A stretch of DNA of 23,275 nucleotides. Source: a virus. Made by a program: the position numbers and the translations under genes. Shown one piece after another: positions 6,064 to 12,823 of the stretch (the stretch's first letter is position 1; each line of letters starts with the position of its first letter). The stretch spans positions 1 to 23,275 of IMG/VR virus record IMGVR_UViG_3300023220_000234; one strand, written 5' to 3'. The notes under the pieces were generated by a model. It saw nothing but the letters and a program-made list of their open reading frames with translations, ran no database searches and had not been told where the DNA came from.

Positions 6064-6284
6064 ACACAAACCCAGCCCACCCGCAATTCGTAGCGCATGA
6101 TACACTGCCTAATGGCTTCGAGGTAAAAACCATATTGAACGCAGACGGCGGCTGTTTTAAGACTTTGGTATTAAGCCCTGGGCATTTCACTGAGACAGTC
6201 TGCTACAGAGTATGCCGCAACAAAGCGTTGAACGCGCACCAGAAAATGGTGGACAAATATACCTTTCTGCATTGGACTGAGTGA
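6054..6284 (+). CDS. Hypothetical protein (76 aa)
   Basis: The sequence DTNPAHPQFVAHDTLPNGFE followed by KTILNADGGCFKTLVLSPG reads like a compact beta-rich domain. I do not recognise its family. ATG 6054 is taken as the start because it begins MLLDTNP just before the well-formed region. An in-frame GTG at 6039 would add five residues and has a purine-rich GAGATA sequence just upstream. The start overlaps the preceding gene by 10 to 25 bases. Three Cys residues are present but not in a clear metal-binding spacing. Confidence 0.55.
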   Translation: MLLDTNPAHPQFVAHDTLPNGFEVKTILNADGGCFKTLVLSPGHFTETVCYRVCRNKALNAHQKMVDKYTFLHWTE

Positions 6285-6307
6285 AACAATAAACCGAGGG
6301 TAAAATT

Positions 6308-6619
6308 ATGAGTGATTGGAAAGCAGGAGATAAGGCACTGTGCGTGAATGATGACGGTCTGTTCAGGGAGCCTTTTAACGGGGATATCGTGGTTAAGGGC
6401 ATAACTTATTTAGTCGAAGGGGTTGACCCCTTCCCCCACCAAGACGCGGGGCTGTTTATATCGGGAGTTGAGGCCTATTGGCATAACACGCGAACTTCTT
6501 TTACTGCCAGCCGTTTCCGTAAGGTCGTCTCTCGCAGCGAGAGGCAGACACAATACAAGGAAGCAACGAACATACTTCTAAGCAGCAACGTACAGCCAAG
6601 AGTAGGATTTAAACCATGA
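6308..6619 (+). CDS. Small beta-barrel-like conserved phage hypothetical (103 aa)
   Basis: The pattern W-K-A-G-D-K-A-L-C-V near the start, then GDIVVKGITYLVEGV, then GLFISGVEAYW and ASRFRKVV near residue 75 matches a widespread type of small phage protein in which three or four strands end in an ASRFR-x-V signature. By analogy it is likely a small SH3-like or beta-barrel domain; no biochemical role is established. The last 25 residues are a polar tail. It has a recognisable Shine-Dalgarno (GAGGG, about 6297-6301) and overlaps the next gene by ATGA (6616-6619). Confidence 0.65.
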   Translation: MSDWKAGDKALCVNDDGLFREPFNGDIVVKGITYLVEGVDPFPHQDAGLFISGVEAYWHNTRTSFTASRFRKVVSRSERQTQYKEATNILLSSNVQPRVGFKP

Positions 6620-6825
6620 GCACAGAAGCAGACACTTGCCCTAATTGCGAGACTCCCAGCTTAAGGGAGACAATCACGACCTTGTCCTGCCGTGAATGCG
6701 GCTGGGTGGACGGTAACGAACTCGACTCCATGCCAGGTGAAGCATGCGCGGCACCAGCTCGGTCTCAACCTAAATGGTGGCATTTTTGGAGAATGAGAGA
6801 TACTTGGGGCTGGGAGAATTGGTGA
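6616..6825 (+). CDS. Zinc-ribbon small protein (69 aa)
   Basis: The product carries CPNC at residues 8-11 and CREC at 25-28, a canonical zinc ribbon, followed by an acidic linker and a Trp-rich C-terminus (PKWWHFWRMRDTWGWENW) with seven Trp in the last 18 residues. The Trp-rich tail could associate with a membrane surface or bind a partner, which is inference only. It shares the 12-base start ATGAGCACAGAA with three other genes. A Shine-Dalgarno (AGTAGGA) precedes the ATG. It is encoded between two other very small genes in the terminase interval. Confidence 0.65.
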   Translation: MSTEADTCPNCETPSLRETITTLSCRECGWVDGNELDSMPGEACAAPARSQPKWWHFWRMRDTWGWENW

Positions 6826-6826
6826 T

Positions 6827-7036
6827 ATGTTTGGATTAACCAAGGAACAGCTCAAGGCATGGGAGAATGATCTCAGGCAATGTCTGCCCGATTTCCTGCA
6901 CAGACAGAAATTGAAGCTCATGCCGCAACTATGCCCTCCTTGCCGTGGCATTAATGTCATTGTGCACCGCCATGTAGAACCTGGCGAGATAGTGCCGATA
7001 TGCCATAAATGTAAATCAATGTATTTGGAGCCCTGA
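6827..7036 (+). CDS. Small zinc-binding protein (69 aa)
   Basis: After an N-terminal helical half (LTKEQLKAWENDLRQCLPDF) the protein has CPPC at residues 36-39 and CHKC at 59-62 around a short beta region (GINVIVHRHV), a likely zinc ribbon. It follows the previous zinc-ribbon gene after one base, so two unrelated small zinc proteins are encoded back to back. There is a GGAG-type sequence at moderate distance from the ATG. Function unknown; a DNA-binding or adaptor role would be typical of this size class. Confidence 0.62.
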   Translation: MFGLTKEQLKAWENDLRQCLPDFLHRQKLKLMPQLCPPCRGINVIVHRHVEPGEIVPICHKCKSMYLEP

Positions 7037-7037
7037 T

Positions 7038-7166
7038 ATGGCAAGCAGCATAGAATCAGCCAAGAGGATAGTCAAAAGCCGCAGGAAGCGTAAGCGTTCC
7101 AAGTCAAGCGGGAGCACTAATGTGCGGGCTAAGGCGACAGGGACTAGTAGATCGAGAGGGTATTGA
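7038..7166 (+). CDS. Very small, highly basic protein (42 aa)
   Basis: ATG 7038 follows the preceding stop by one base and has a TTGGAG Shine-Dalgarno nine bases upstream. The 42-residue product (MASSIESAKRIVKSRRKRKR, then a Ser/Gly/Thr/Arg tail ending SRSRGY) has about one third Lys and Arg and no hydrophobic core, so it is probably disordered and binds nucleic acid or an acidic protein. Its last bases overlap the region just ahead of the second Tat-signal gene. Its short length makes chance possible, but the spacing and ribosome binding site favour a real gene. Confidence 0.5.
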   Translation: MASSIESAKRIVKSRRKRKRSKSSGSTNVRAKATGTSRSRGY

Positions 7167-7168
7167 TT

Positions 7169-7507
7169 ATGGATAGAAGGGATTTTTTAAAGGGTGCCAC
7201 AGCGGCATTTGGTCTGACTGCTCTTGGCATCTCAGCGGCTACGGGCATCAAGGAAACCATAGGAATGCGAGTGCGAATGAACGTAATGCCCAGAATGAAC
7301 CATTCCTTGTACATCCGCACTATATGTAGGGTCAAAGGCAAGAGATATGATTTTGCTCAGATAGTTGACGAATGGGACATGGACGACATTGAAGGCATTA
7401 AGTCTCATTTCGAGGATATGGCGCGGCATGCCATGGAAAAGACTTTTGGCATAACGAATCTAAAGTTTAATTATCCAGAGAATACAACCAAAGGTATCCC
7501 GACATGA
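7169..7507 (+). CDS. Tat-signal small exported protein B (112 aa)
   Basis: From ATG 7169, which follows a GAGAGGG Shine-Dalgarno by eight bases, the product begins MDRRDFLKGATAAFGLTALG. This is a second complete twin-arginine signal (RRDFLK at residues 3-8) with a short Ala/Gly-rich h-region to about residue 24 and a possible cleavage after SAA. The mature part of about 88 residues contains MNHSLYIRTICRVKGKRYDF, an acidic helix (VDEWDMDDIEGIKSHFEDMA) and a C-terminal YPENTTKGIP. No known domain is recognised, and the sequence is unrelated to the Tat protein at 5063. An upstream in-frame TTG at 7163 would add two residues. The stop overlaps the next start (ATGA at 7504-7507). It would be exported folded; its role is unknown. 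Confidence 0.72.
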   Translation: MDRRDFLKGATAAFGLTALGISAATGIKETIGMRVRMNVMPRMNHSLYIRTICRVKGKRYDFAQIVDEWDMDDIEGIKSHFEDMARHAMEKTFGITNLKFNYPENTTKGIPT

Positions 7508-7698
7508 GCAGAATCGAGGGAATCAATAAGCGCATAGCCAAGTACAGGCTATCGAGTAATCCGAAAAAGAATATACTGGCCAGGCGTAAGCGCATGGAGC
7601 CGCAGCATGAGAATGCGTGCACTGTCAAATCACGCTTCTATCGCAGGAATGTGACGTACAAGATCATGGCTAACAAGTATTGCTTGGTAAGTGCCTGA
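7504..7698 (+). CDS. Small basic hypothetical protein (64 aa)
   Basis: The protein is rich in Lys and Arg throughout (INKRIAKYRLSSNPKKNILA, RRKRMEP, SRFYRRN) with only two Cys and no clear domain, suggesting a nucleic-acid-binding or RNA-associated role. It starts in an ATGA overlap with the Tat gene, with AAAGG upstream, and overlaps the terminase large-subunit start by eight bases. Position directly before terL might hint at a packaging accessory, but this is inference only. Confidence 0.55.
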   Translation: MSRIEGINKRIAKYRLSSNPKKNILARRKRMEPQHENACTVKSRFYRRNVTYKIMANKYCLVSA

Positions 7699-9061
7699 TA
7701 TCAACATAGAGATAAACCCGCGCAAGGCGTTCAGGGGCTACCTGCTACGGCACCAGAACAATATACGCTGGGCAGCCATGATGGCGCATAGACGTTCGGG
7801 AAAGAGTTTTGCTGGTACCCAGGACTTAGGATCTTGCGGACTGACACACCAGCGCAAAAATATGAAGCTGGCACCGCTCAGATATGGGTACGTGGCTCCT
7901 ACTCAGCAGCAAGCCAAAGACATTATCTGGGGATATTTCGAGGAGTTCTTTAGCCCGATCCCAGGAGTCAAGTTCAACCAGTCAGAGCTGCATGTCACGC
8001 TACCGACTAGAGCACGCATACGATTATACTCAGGCGAGAACTATGAGCGTATGCGCGGCATATACCTGGACGGGGTCGTGATTGACGAGATCGATGATAT
8101 AGATCCAGTGGCATGGCCTACGGTAATCAGGCCGACACTCTCAGATTATCGGGGATGGGCATCATTTATCGGCACGACCAAAGGAAAAGGGGCGCTGTAT
8201 CAATTTCTCATGGAGGCTCAGAAGCGGGAAGATTGGTTTGACCTACTCCTTAAAGCCTCAGAGTCAGGCATCATACCGCAAGACGAGCTGGACGAAATCC
8301 GCAGAGATCCAGCTATGACCGAGGAAATGTACTTGCAGGAGTATGAGTGCGACTGGAATGTAGCGACGCCTGGAGCCATATATCTTGATGATGTGGAGAA
8401 GGCACGCAAACAAGGCCGGATCAATGACAACATATTTCACCATGAGGGTCTGCCGGTATACAGCTCGTTTGATATCGGCTTACCGACTAATACTAAATGT
8501 TGGATATTCCAGCCAATAGGGGATAAGATCAACTATCTTGCAGCACTCACAGGTGACAAAACACTCAATACGCCAGCCAAGTGGGCAGCTCTACTGACGC
8601 GACTATCCAATGAAAAAGGATGGAGCTTTGGCTGTCACTTCCTCCCGCATGATGGTGAGACCGTATGGCTGCCCTCATTCAAGGAAGCAGGCTTGAATAA
8701 TTCAGAGGTCATGCCACGGCCATCTAGTGAGTGGGACGATATCAACGAAGCTAAGCGTATGTTCAACCGCATCCACATAAATGAGAAAGAATGTGAAATG
8801 GGTATCATGGCGCTTGAGCATTGGAAGACCACGGAGGTACGCAAGAAAGGATATTTCACGAATAAGCCAGAGCATTTCTGGTCAAGTCATTGGTGCAAAG
8901 CTTTCGCATTATCAGCATGGGCAATCGCCTGCGGTCGCACAGTCAATAAGGCTGGACAATCCAGGAAGCCTAGACGTAATAGTAGTGTGAAGGTTGATAT
9001 GGGTCCTACTCGGGGAGCTAAATCCGGTGGGCGTAAGAGAAAGATTAATGTTATAATATAA
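7691..9061 (+). CDS. Terminase large subunit
   Basis: This 456-residue protein is the packaging motor ATPase and headful or site-specific nuclease. The ATPase half has Walker A AHRRSGKS (residues 32-39), a YGYVAPTQQQAKDI segment (about 65-78), Walker B GVVIDE (128-133) and the coupling motif SFIGTTKGKG (158-167). The RNase H-like nuclease half has FDIG (Asp261) and PHDGE (Asp321), expected for the first two metal ligands. The usual third acidic residue, in SHxADAxR-type sequences, appears as SHWCKAFALSAW with Lys403 in its place. The C-terminal tail is strongly basic. The start is GTG 7691, overlapping the previous gene by eight bases. The motor docks on the portal encoded at 10751. Confidence 0.93.
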   Translation: MPDINIEINPRKAFRGYLLRHQNNIRWAAMMAHRRSGKSFAGTQDLGSCGLTHQRKNMKLAPLRYGYVAPTQQQAKDIIWGYFEEFFSPIPGVKFNQSELHVTLPTRARIRLYSGENYERMRGIYLDGVVIDEIDDIDPVAWPTVIRPTLSDYRGWASFIGTTKGKGALYQFLMEAQKREDWFDLLLKASESGIIPQDELDEIRRDPAMTEEMYLQEYECDWNVATPGAIYLDDVEKARKQGRINDNIFHHEGLPVYSSFDIGLPTNTKCWIFQPIGDKINYLAALTGDKTLNTPAKWAALLTRLSNEKGWSFGCHFLPHDGETVWLPSFKEAGLNNSEVMPRPSSEWDDINEAKRMFNRIHINEKECEMGIMALEHWKTTEVRKKGYFTNKPEHFWSSHWCKAFALSAWAIACGRTVNKAGQSRKPRRNSSVKVDMGPTRGAKSGGRKRKINVII

Positions 9062-9274
9062 GATAGTCTTGTCTTGCCTTGCCTCCAATAAGACCATTGT
9101 GTCGATACGCGGCCAGCACAGAGGAGCCAGTAGTTTAAAGCATAAAGAACATTACCGGCATTATGATCGGTAAAAGTGGGGGTAGAGTCAGAAGTCCCTC
9201 GTGGACGGGAAACCTGAAGTGCTGGAATGAGGCAATTTTTTGCATGATTAACGTAATAATATGAGGGTGAAAAT
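9062..9274. other. Non-coding gap with paired segments
   Basis: No convincing gene fills these 213 bases. A seven-base pair, CCAGCAC at 9113-9119 and GTGCTGG at 9219-9225, encloses about 100 bases that contain two local hairpins: TTACCG/CGGTAA (9152-9157 with 9168-9173) and GTCC/GGAC (9194-9197 with 9203-9206). The start of the gap is a pyrimidine-rich GTCTTGTCTTGCCTTGCC. This could be a folded RNA, a transcription or processing site, or a packaging site beside terL. No U-run terminator is apparent. A 33-codon reading frame at 9163-9264 is too short and atypical to call. Confidence 0.4.
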
Positions 9275-9607
9275 ATGGGTAAGGAAGGATTAAATTACAG
9301 CGGGGTCGTGATTGATGAGATGTCGCAGATACAGAAGACAATGAGCGTTGAGCTTACGGTGAGATTTGGCATGAAAGAGCCTGTTCGGGTCGCGGTACCT
9401 GTCGATATGGAGCTGTGGGGCATAGCCCCCTTGCCAAGAAATAGGGAGATATTATGGGAGATCGACGCCCAAAGGGAGGCAGCCAACATGCGCATGAAGC
9501 GAGATACGATATGCAAACTCATAAGTCGCCAGCTCGCTCACCAGATACTGGAGATCATAGAAAGCCGTGACCCTCATAACGGGTATTATCCTGACAGTAA
9601 TGAGTGA
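9275..9607 (+). CDS. Hypothetical protein (110 aa) sharing a short segment with TerL
   Basis: The product is mixed alpha/beta with a beta region (VELTVRFGMKEPVRVAVPVD) and a C-terminal helical segment (REAANMRMKRDTICKLISRQ and on). No family is recognised. Near the start, bases 9301-9321 match bases 8071-8091 of terL at 20 of 21 positions in the same codon phase, so both proteins contain GVVIDE; here the rest of an ATPase is absent. A GAGGG Shine-Dalgarno lies upstream of ATG 9275. It begins the small-gene run between terL and the portal and overlaps the next gene by eight bases. Confidence 0.65.
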   Translation: MGKEGLNYSGVVIDEMSQIQKTMSVELTVRFGMKEPVRVAVPVDMELWGIAPLPRNREILWEIDAQREAANMRMKRDTICKLISRQLAHQILEIIESRDPHNGYYPDSNE

Positions 9608-9764
9608 GGTACTCATTCCAGAGGCGCATATGAAGGAGATAGAGGCCGAGGCTCAGAGGCATGCAGATCGATGCTACCCAGATGTCCCGCAATTCAGACG
9701 TAAGCGAGAGAGAATCAAAGCGTGGCAGATATTTCAGGAAATGCGGAGGCTGAAGTATCCATGA
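9600..9764 (+). CDS. Small charged helical protein (54 aa)
   Basis: From ATG 9600 the product is mostly one or two charged helices (HMKEIEAEAQRHADRCYPDV then FRRKRERIKAWQIFQEMRRL). It overlaps the previous gene's end by eight bases and the next gene's start by ATGA (9761-9764). Upstream in-frame starts exist but would deepen the overlap. Function unknown. Its small size and coupling suggest an accessory role, and I would not exclude that it is only a reading frame within a translated transcript. Confidence 0.5.
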   Translation: MSEVLIPEAHMKEIEAEAQRHADRCYPDVPQFRRKRERIKAWQIFQEMRRLKYP

Positions 9765-10141
9765 GCACAGAAGAAGCTCCATACGGATATTGCCCAGAAT
9801 GCGGGGCTAAAGGCATTTCAAGAGAACGCCGAATAGACGGCTATGATATTTGCGCTAATCGCCATAAGTATAAATCTAAACATGCTACGGAAGACCCGAC
9901 AAGCAGGCCATATCTGCAAGACCCATGCCAGAATGCTTTTCACAAAGAACCCCTTACTAAGCTCCCCGATACTACAAGAATCACGATAGATTTTACAGAC
10001 GGCCATCGCCGGTGTTATTGCGTCTCACAAATAACAGAGCGGCTCATTCAAGAAGGGGAGATGCTTTTATTCGAGACACAGCATCCAAATACAGGAAACG
10101 AAATCATGATAATATCATGCCGTAGGCCTGCTAAATGTTAG
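9761..10141 (+). CDS. Zinc-binding phage protein (126 aa)
   Basis: The N-terminus YGYCPECGAKGISRERRIDG then YDICANRH sets Cys11, Cys14, Cys31 and His35 as a likely zinc site. This CPECG...SRERRxDGxDxC arrangement is one I recognise from small phage proteins of unknown function. The C-terminal half (TRITIDFTDGHRRCYCVSQI then TERLIQEGEMLLFET) looks like a small beta-rich domain. ATG 9761 is preferred over an in-frame start at 9722 because it has the ATGA overlap and the 12-base start ATGAGCACAGAA shared with genes at 4636, 4818 and 6616. It overlaps the next gene by seven bases. Confidence 0.65.
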   Translation: MSTEEAPYGYCPECGAKGISRERRIDGYDICANRHKYKSKHATEDPTSRPYLQDPCQNAFHKEPLTKLPDTTRITIDFTDGHRRCYCVSQITERLIQEGEMLLFETQHPNTGNEIMIISCRRPAKC

Positions 10142-10581
10142 ACGAGCAAGACTCCCCACTCCTAGCCGACCATCCCATGGTCAGAAAAGCATACGACTAC
10201 TATCAGGACTGGGGAGAGAATCCATTTTGGCGATTCGTAGGCATGCACCAGTTTAATGGTGGGCACGTATTCTATGACGACGAATACTTTATTATGGGCA
10301 GAGCAGTCAACGCGTACGCACCCCGCGCAAAGATAACTAACCCCGAGTATCTCTTCCCAGAGAAAGACTGGAACTGCTGGTTTATATGGCTCTACGCGGG
10401 TGACGTTCAAAAAGCCTTTACAAATTTCCCTTTTTGGTTACCGTATTTTGCATATGAGCGTCGGGACAACCTTCATATCACGGAAATAGACAAGACAATG
10501 TTAAAACTTACAAGAAAGGTATACCGACATGGGAAGCGGACCAAAGCCCCCAGCTCAACAGCAAATATCTCCACCGGCTAG
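10135..10581 (+). CDS. Hypothetical protein rich in aromatic residues (148 aa)
   Basis: The product is full of Phe, Tyr and Trp (MVRKAYDYYQDWGENPFWRF, WNCWFIWLYAGD, FPFWLPYFAYERRDNLH), without a long uninterrupted hydrophobic span, so it is more likely a soluble or peripheral protein with a dense core. No family is recognised. ATG 10135 overlaps the preceding stop by seven bases. Its last 53 bases overlap the next gene in another frame, and its C-terminus (KRTKAPSSTANISTG) is polar and probably unstructured, which fits such an overlap. It is in the run of genes immediately upstream of the portal. Confidence 0.62.
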   Translation: MLDEQDSPLLADHPMVRKAYDYYQDWGENPFWRFVGMHQFNGGHVFYDDEYFIMGRAVNAYAPRAKITNPEYLFPEKDWNCWFIWLYAGDVQKAFTNFPFWLPYFAYERRDNLHITEIDKTMLKLTRKVYRHGKRTKAPSSTANISTG

Positions 10582-10750
10582 AGCGCCACGCGCTGGTGAT
10601 CCAGGGGAATCAGGCACAACACAGCGACGCACGCGCCTGAGAGCTCTATCCAGACTCGGGCCACGCGCAAGCATTATAGCTGGTGAAACAGGCGGCTTCC
10701 AGCCAGCCTCCACAGTAGCAAGACCTGGAGCCTCGGTATTAGGCGGTTAA
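10529..10750 (+). CDS. Small Pro/Gly/Arg-rich pre-portal protein (73 aa)
   Basis: The sequence MGSGPKPPAQQQISPPARAP, then QRRTRLRALSRLGPRASIIA, then GG..P...RPGASVLGG follows the layout of a short phage protein often encoded beside head genes: MGxGxKxP start, Arg-rich middle, RxSxIxxG motif and Gly/Leu end. The family has no settled function. An AAAGG Shine-Dalgarno (10515-10519) supports ATG 10529, even though it lies inside the previous gene by 53 bases. The portal gene starts at the base after its stop, so translation is probably coupled. Confidence 0.65.
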   Translation: MGSGPKPPAQQQISPPARAPRAGDPGESGTTQRRTRLRALSRLGPRASIIAGETGGFQPASTVARPGASVLGG

Positions 10751-12487
10751 GTGGCTGACACAGACAAAAAAAAGGAACGCTCAACCCCAGAGGCCATGAT
10801 TGATATGGTTATGGAGGAGTGGCGTCAGGGCAGCGCGGAGATTGAGACATGGAAGTCTCAGCCGTGGCAGGAGATTGCTGACTATGTCATGCCTCGCAAG
10901 AGCGAGATCAATACCAAAAAGACAGCCGGTGTAGATGGTTTCACAGATCAGATTTACGATACCACGGCTATTCATGCCAATACTACCCTGGCAGCCGGGC
11001 AAATGGACTTTCTCGTAGCTGGTAAGTGGTTCACCAATAGAGCGCCATTCGAGGACGCCAGCGACGCAGCTAAAGACTGGTATCGAAAGACCGGAGAGAA
11101 GATGATGGATGTGATCAACGGCTCAAACTTTGAAATGGAGATACATTCTTTCTTCAATATGCGAGGAGCATTCGGTACCTCACACTTTCACGTAGAAGAA
11201 GACGACGAAGAGGTCATATACTGCAAGAGCGAGGACATTGGCACCTATGTAATATTCGAGAATGCCCGTGGTATAGTCAATAAAGTGCTAGTGCTCAAGG
11301 AGTACACAGGCTCCCAGCTCTTGGAGGAGTACGGCGAAGTAGGCAAAAAGGGCAATAAAGGCGTATCGCTCAAACTTCGAGAGCGTGCCACCAAGAAAGG
11401 CAAGGATCAGAAAGAGGACAAAATCCAAGTAATCATTTGGGTGGGACCGCGACCAGGCAAGGATATCGATGTAAATAAGATCGACGCACTCAATATGCCA
11501 ATCCGGACACTACATGTTGCCATCGAAGGACGTAAAGGTGGCAGCAAAGGCGAGCTCCTCAGAGAGTCAGGCTATCCTGAAACAGCAACTATGGTAAGTC
11601 GCTGGGCTGAGTGGGGCGACAATGTATACGGGTATTGCCCATCGATCGAGGTGCTCTCCACTATACGACAAGCCAATTTCATAGAGGAGAATCTGGATAC
11701 TTTAGGCGAGGTCATGGTAAACCCGCGCATATTAGTTCCGTCCAATTTAGAGGGAGATGTCAGCTTGAGAGCAGGCGGCGTTACCATATACGACGAGGGC
11801 AACCAAGCCGCCAAGCCCGAGGAGTGGGCAACTAAGGGGCGTATTGACGTAGGTCAGGCCAGAATCGACTTTAAACGCAGCCAGATAAACCAAGCATTTT
11901 TCCAGGATCTATTCCAATTGCTAACTGGCCTCAGTGAGAGAGCACGCGAAAAGACGGCTTTCGAAGTAGCTAACATGCTGGCCGAAAAAGTAGGACGCTT
12001 CCACCCAACATTTACGCGACTCAATACAGAGTTCTCAAAGCCATTTCTTAATCGGGTATTTGGCATATGTTTCAGAGCGGGGATATTCCCGGATCCACCC
12101 GCAGACGTCCTGCGCCAGAACAAGCTTGGCGAAACTATCATTGAGACACCAAAAGTGGTATTCACTAGTAAAATGGCGATGTTACTTGCGGCGCGTAAAA
12201 ACAATGACTTTGTAGCCTTCCAGGCAATGGCTCAAGCACTAGCCCAAGGTGATCCGGGTGCTTTTGTTCGAGTGGTTAATATTGACAGGGCGATAGAATC
12301 AATGGCAGAAAATCAAGGAGTGGATAGTGAATTTTTAAATACCAAAGAGGAGAAAGAGGCGGTAGCAGCACAGCAACAGGCAGCAGCGCAGCAGCGACTA
12401 GCATTAGAGACAACCGAGGTGGCAGCGAAGGCAGCCGCTAATCTGGGCAGAGCTCCTGAGAAAATGCAGGATGCTATTAATATTTAA
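10751..12487 (+). CDS. Portal / head-to-tail connector protein (Head-tail_con-like)
   Basis: This 578-residue product has the length and layout of T7 gp8-type portals. An N-terminal helical region with W..IADYVMPRKSE is followed by the IYDTTAIHANTTLAAGQMDF signature (about residues 68-87). Then come KDWYRKTGEKMMDVINGSNF and the MRGAFGTSHFHVEED segment, central beta-rich wing regions, and the helical QINQAFFQDLFQLLTGLSER region (about 378-397). A Gln/Ala-rich tail ends the protein. Twelve copies form the ring through which DNA is packaged and ejected, docking TerL during assembly and the tail tubular A-like adaptor afterwards. The start is GTG 10751, directly after the preceding stop. The call is secure at family level. 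Confidence 0.92.
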   Translation: MADTDKKKERSTPEAMIDMVMEEWRQGSAEIETWKSQPWQEIADYVMPRKSEINTKKTAGVDGFTDQIYDTTAIHANTTLAAGQMDFLVAGKWFTNRAPFEDASDAAKDWYRKTGEKMMDVINGSNFEMEIHSFFNMRGAFGTSHFHVEEDDEEVIYCKSEDIGTYVIFENARGIVNKVLVLKEYTGSQLLEEYGEVGKKGNKGVSLKLRERATKKGKDQKEDKIQVIIWVGPRPGKDIDVNKIDALNMPIRTLHVAIEGRKGGSKGELLRESGYPETATMVSRWAEWGDNVYGYCPSIEVLSTIRQANFIEENLDTLGEVMVNPRILVPSNLEGDVSLRAGGVTIYDEGNQAAKPEEWATKGRIDVGQARIDFKRSQINQAFFQDLFQLLTGLSERAREKTAFEVANMLAEKVGRFHPTFTRLNTEFSKPFLNRVFGICFRAGIFPDPPADVLRQNKLGETIIETPKVVFTSKMAMLLAARKNNDFVAFQAMAQALAQGDPGAFVRVVNIDRAIESMAENQGVDSEFLNTKEEKEAVAAQQQAAAQQRLALETTEVAAKAAANLGRAPEKMQDAINI

Positions 12488-12489
12488 AT

Positions 12490-12813
12490 ATGAGCAAGGA
12501 ACTAACCGAATTACAAAGAAAACGACAGCAAGCAGAAGAAGAACTAAATAGAGCCTACCGCATAGTATTTGTAACCGAGAAGCCATCACAAACGGCACTA
12601 AAGGCGGCACGTAAGCGGGTAAGGCAGGATTTAGATGATATCATGCGAGCAATATCGTACTTGTCCGACAAAAACGGGGAGTATCCTGAGAGCGTTATCC
12701 ATCGAGGCCTTATCAATGAGGGAGGTCGTAAGATAGCTGAAGATATGCTCAAGAGAATTTCATCCAAGCCCGACTCGGGTATGGAAAAAAAGAAAATCAA
12801 AGTAACTAAATAA
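12490..12813 (+). CDS. Bbp19-like small helical phage protein (107 aa)
   Basis: The layout YRIVF followed by RVRQDLDDIMRAISY, and a later EGGRKIAEDMLKRI, resembles the Bbp19-like family found between portal and capsid genes in podoviruses. That comparison is by eye and tentative. The protein is predominantly helical and very charged, with an N-terminal coiled-coil-like LQRKRQQAEEELNRAY and a Lys-rich end. It begins two bases after the portal stop and ends 10 bases before the scaffold gene. It could be a head-assembly accessory; the family has no firm function. Confidence 0.55.
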   Translation: MSKELTELQRKRQQAEEELNRAYRIVFVTEKPSQTALKAARKRVRQDLDDIMRAISYLSDKNGEYPESVIHRGLINEGGRKIAEDMLKRISSKPDSGMEKKKIKVTK

Positions 12814-12823
12814 AGGTAATAAT

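Noticed and set aside
6529-6543. A six-base-pair hairpin (CTCTCG-CAG-CGAGAG)
   Set aside because: It lies within a coding region and has no U-run, so it is neither a terminator nor otherwise explained as regulatory.
9163-9264. A 33-codon frame in the gap after terL
   Set aside because: It has no ribosome binding site and no recognisable features, and it overlaps the hairpin segments of the gap.
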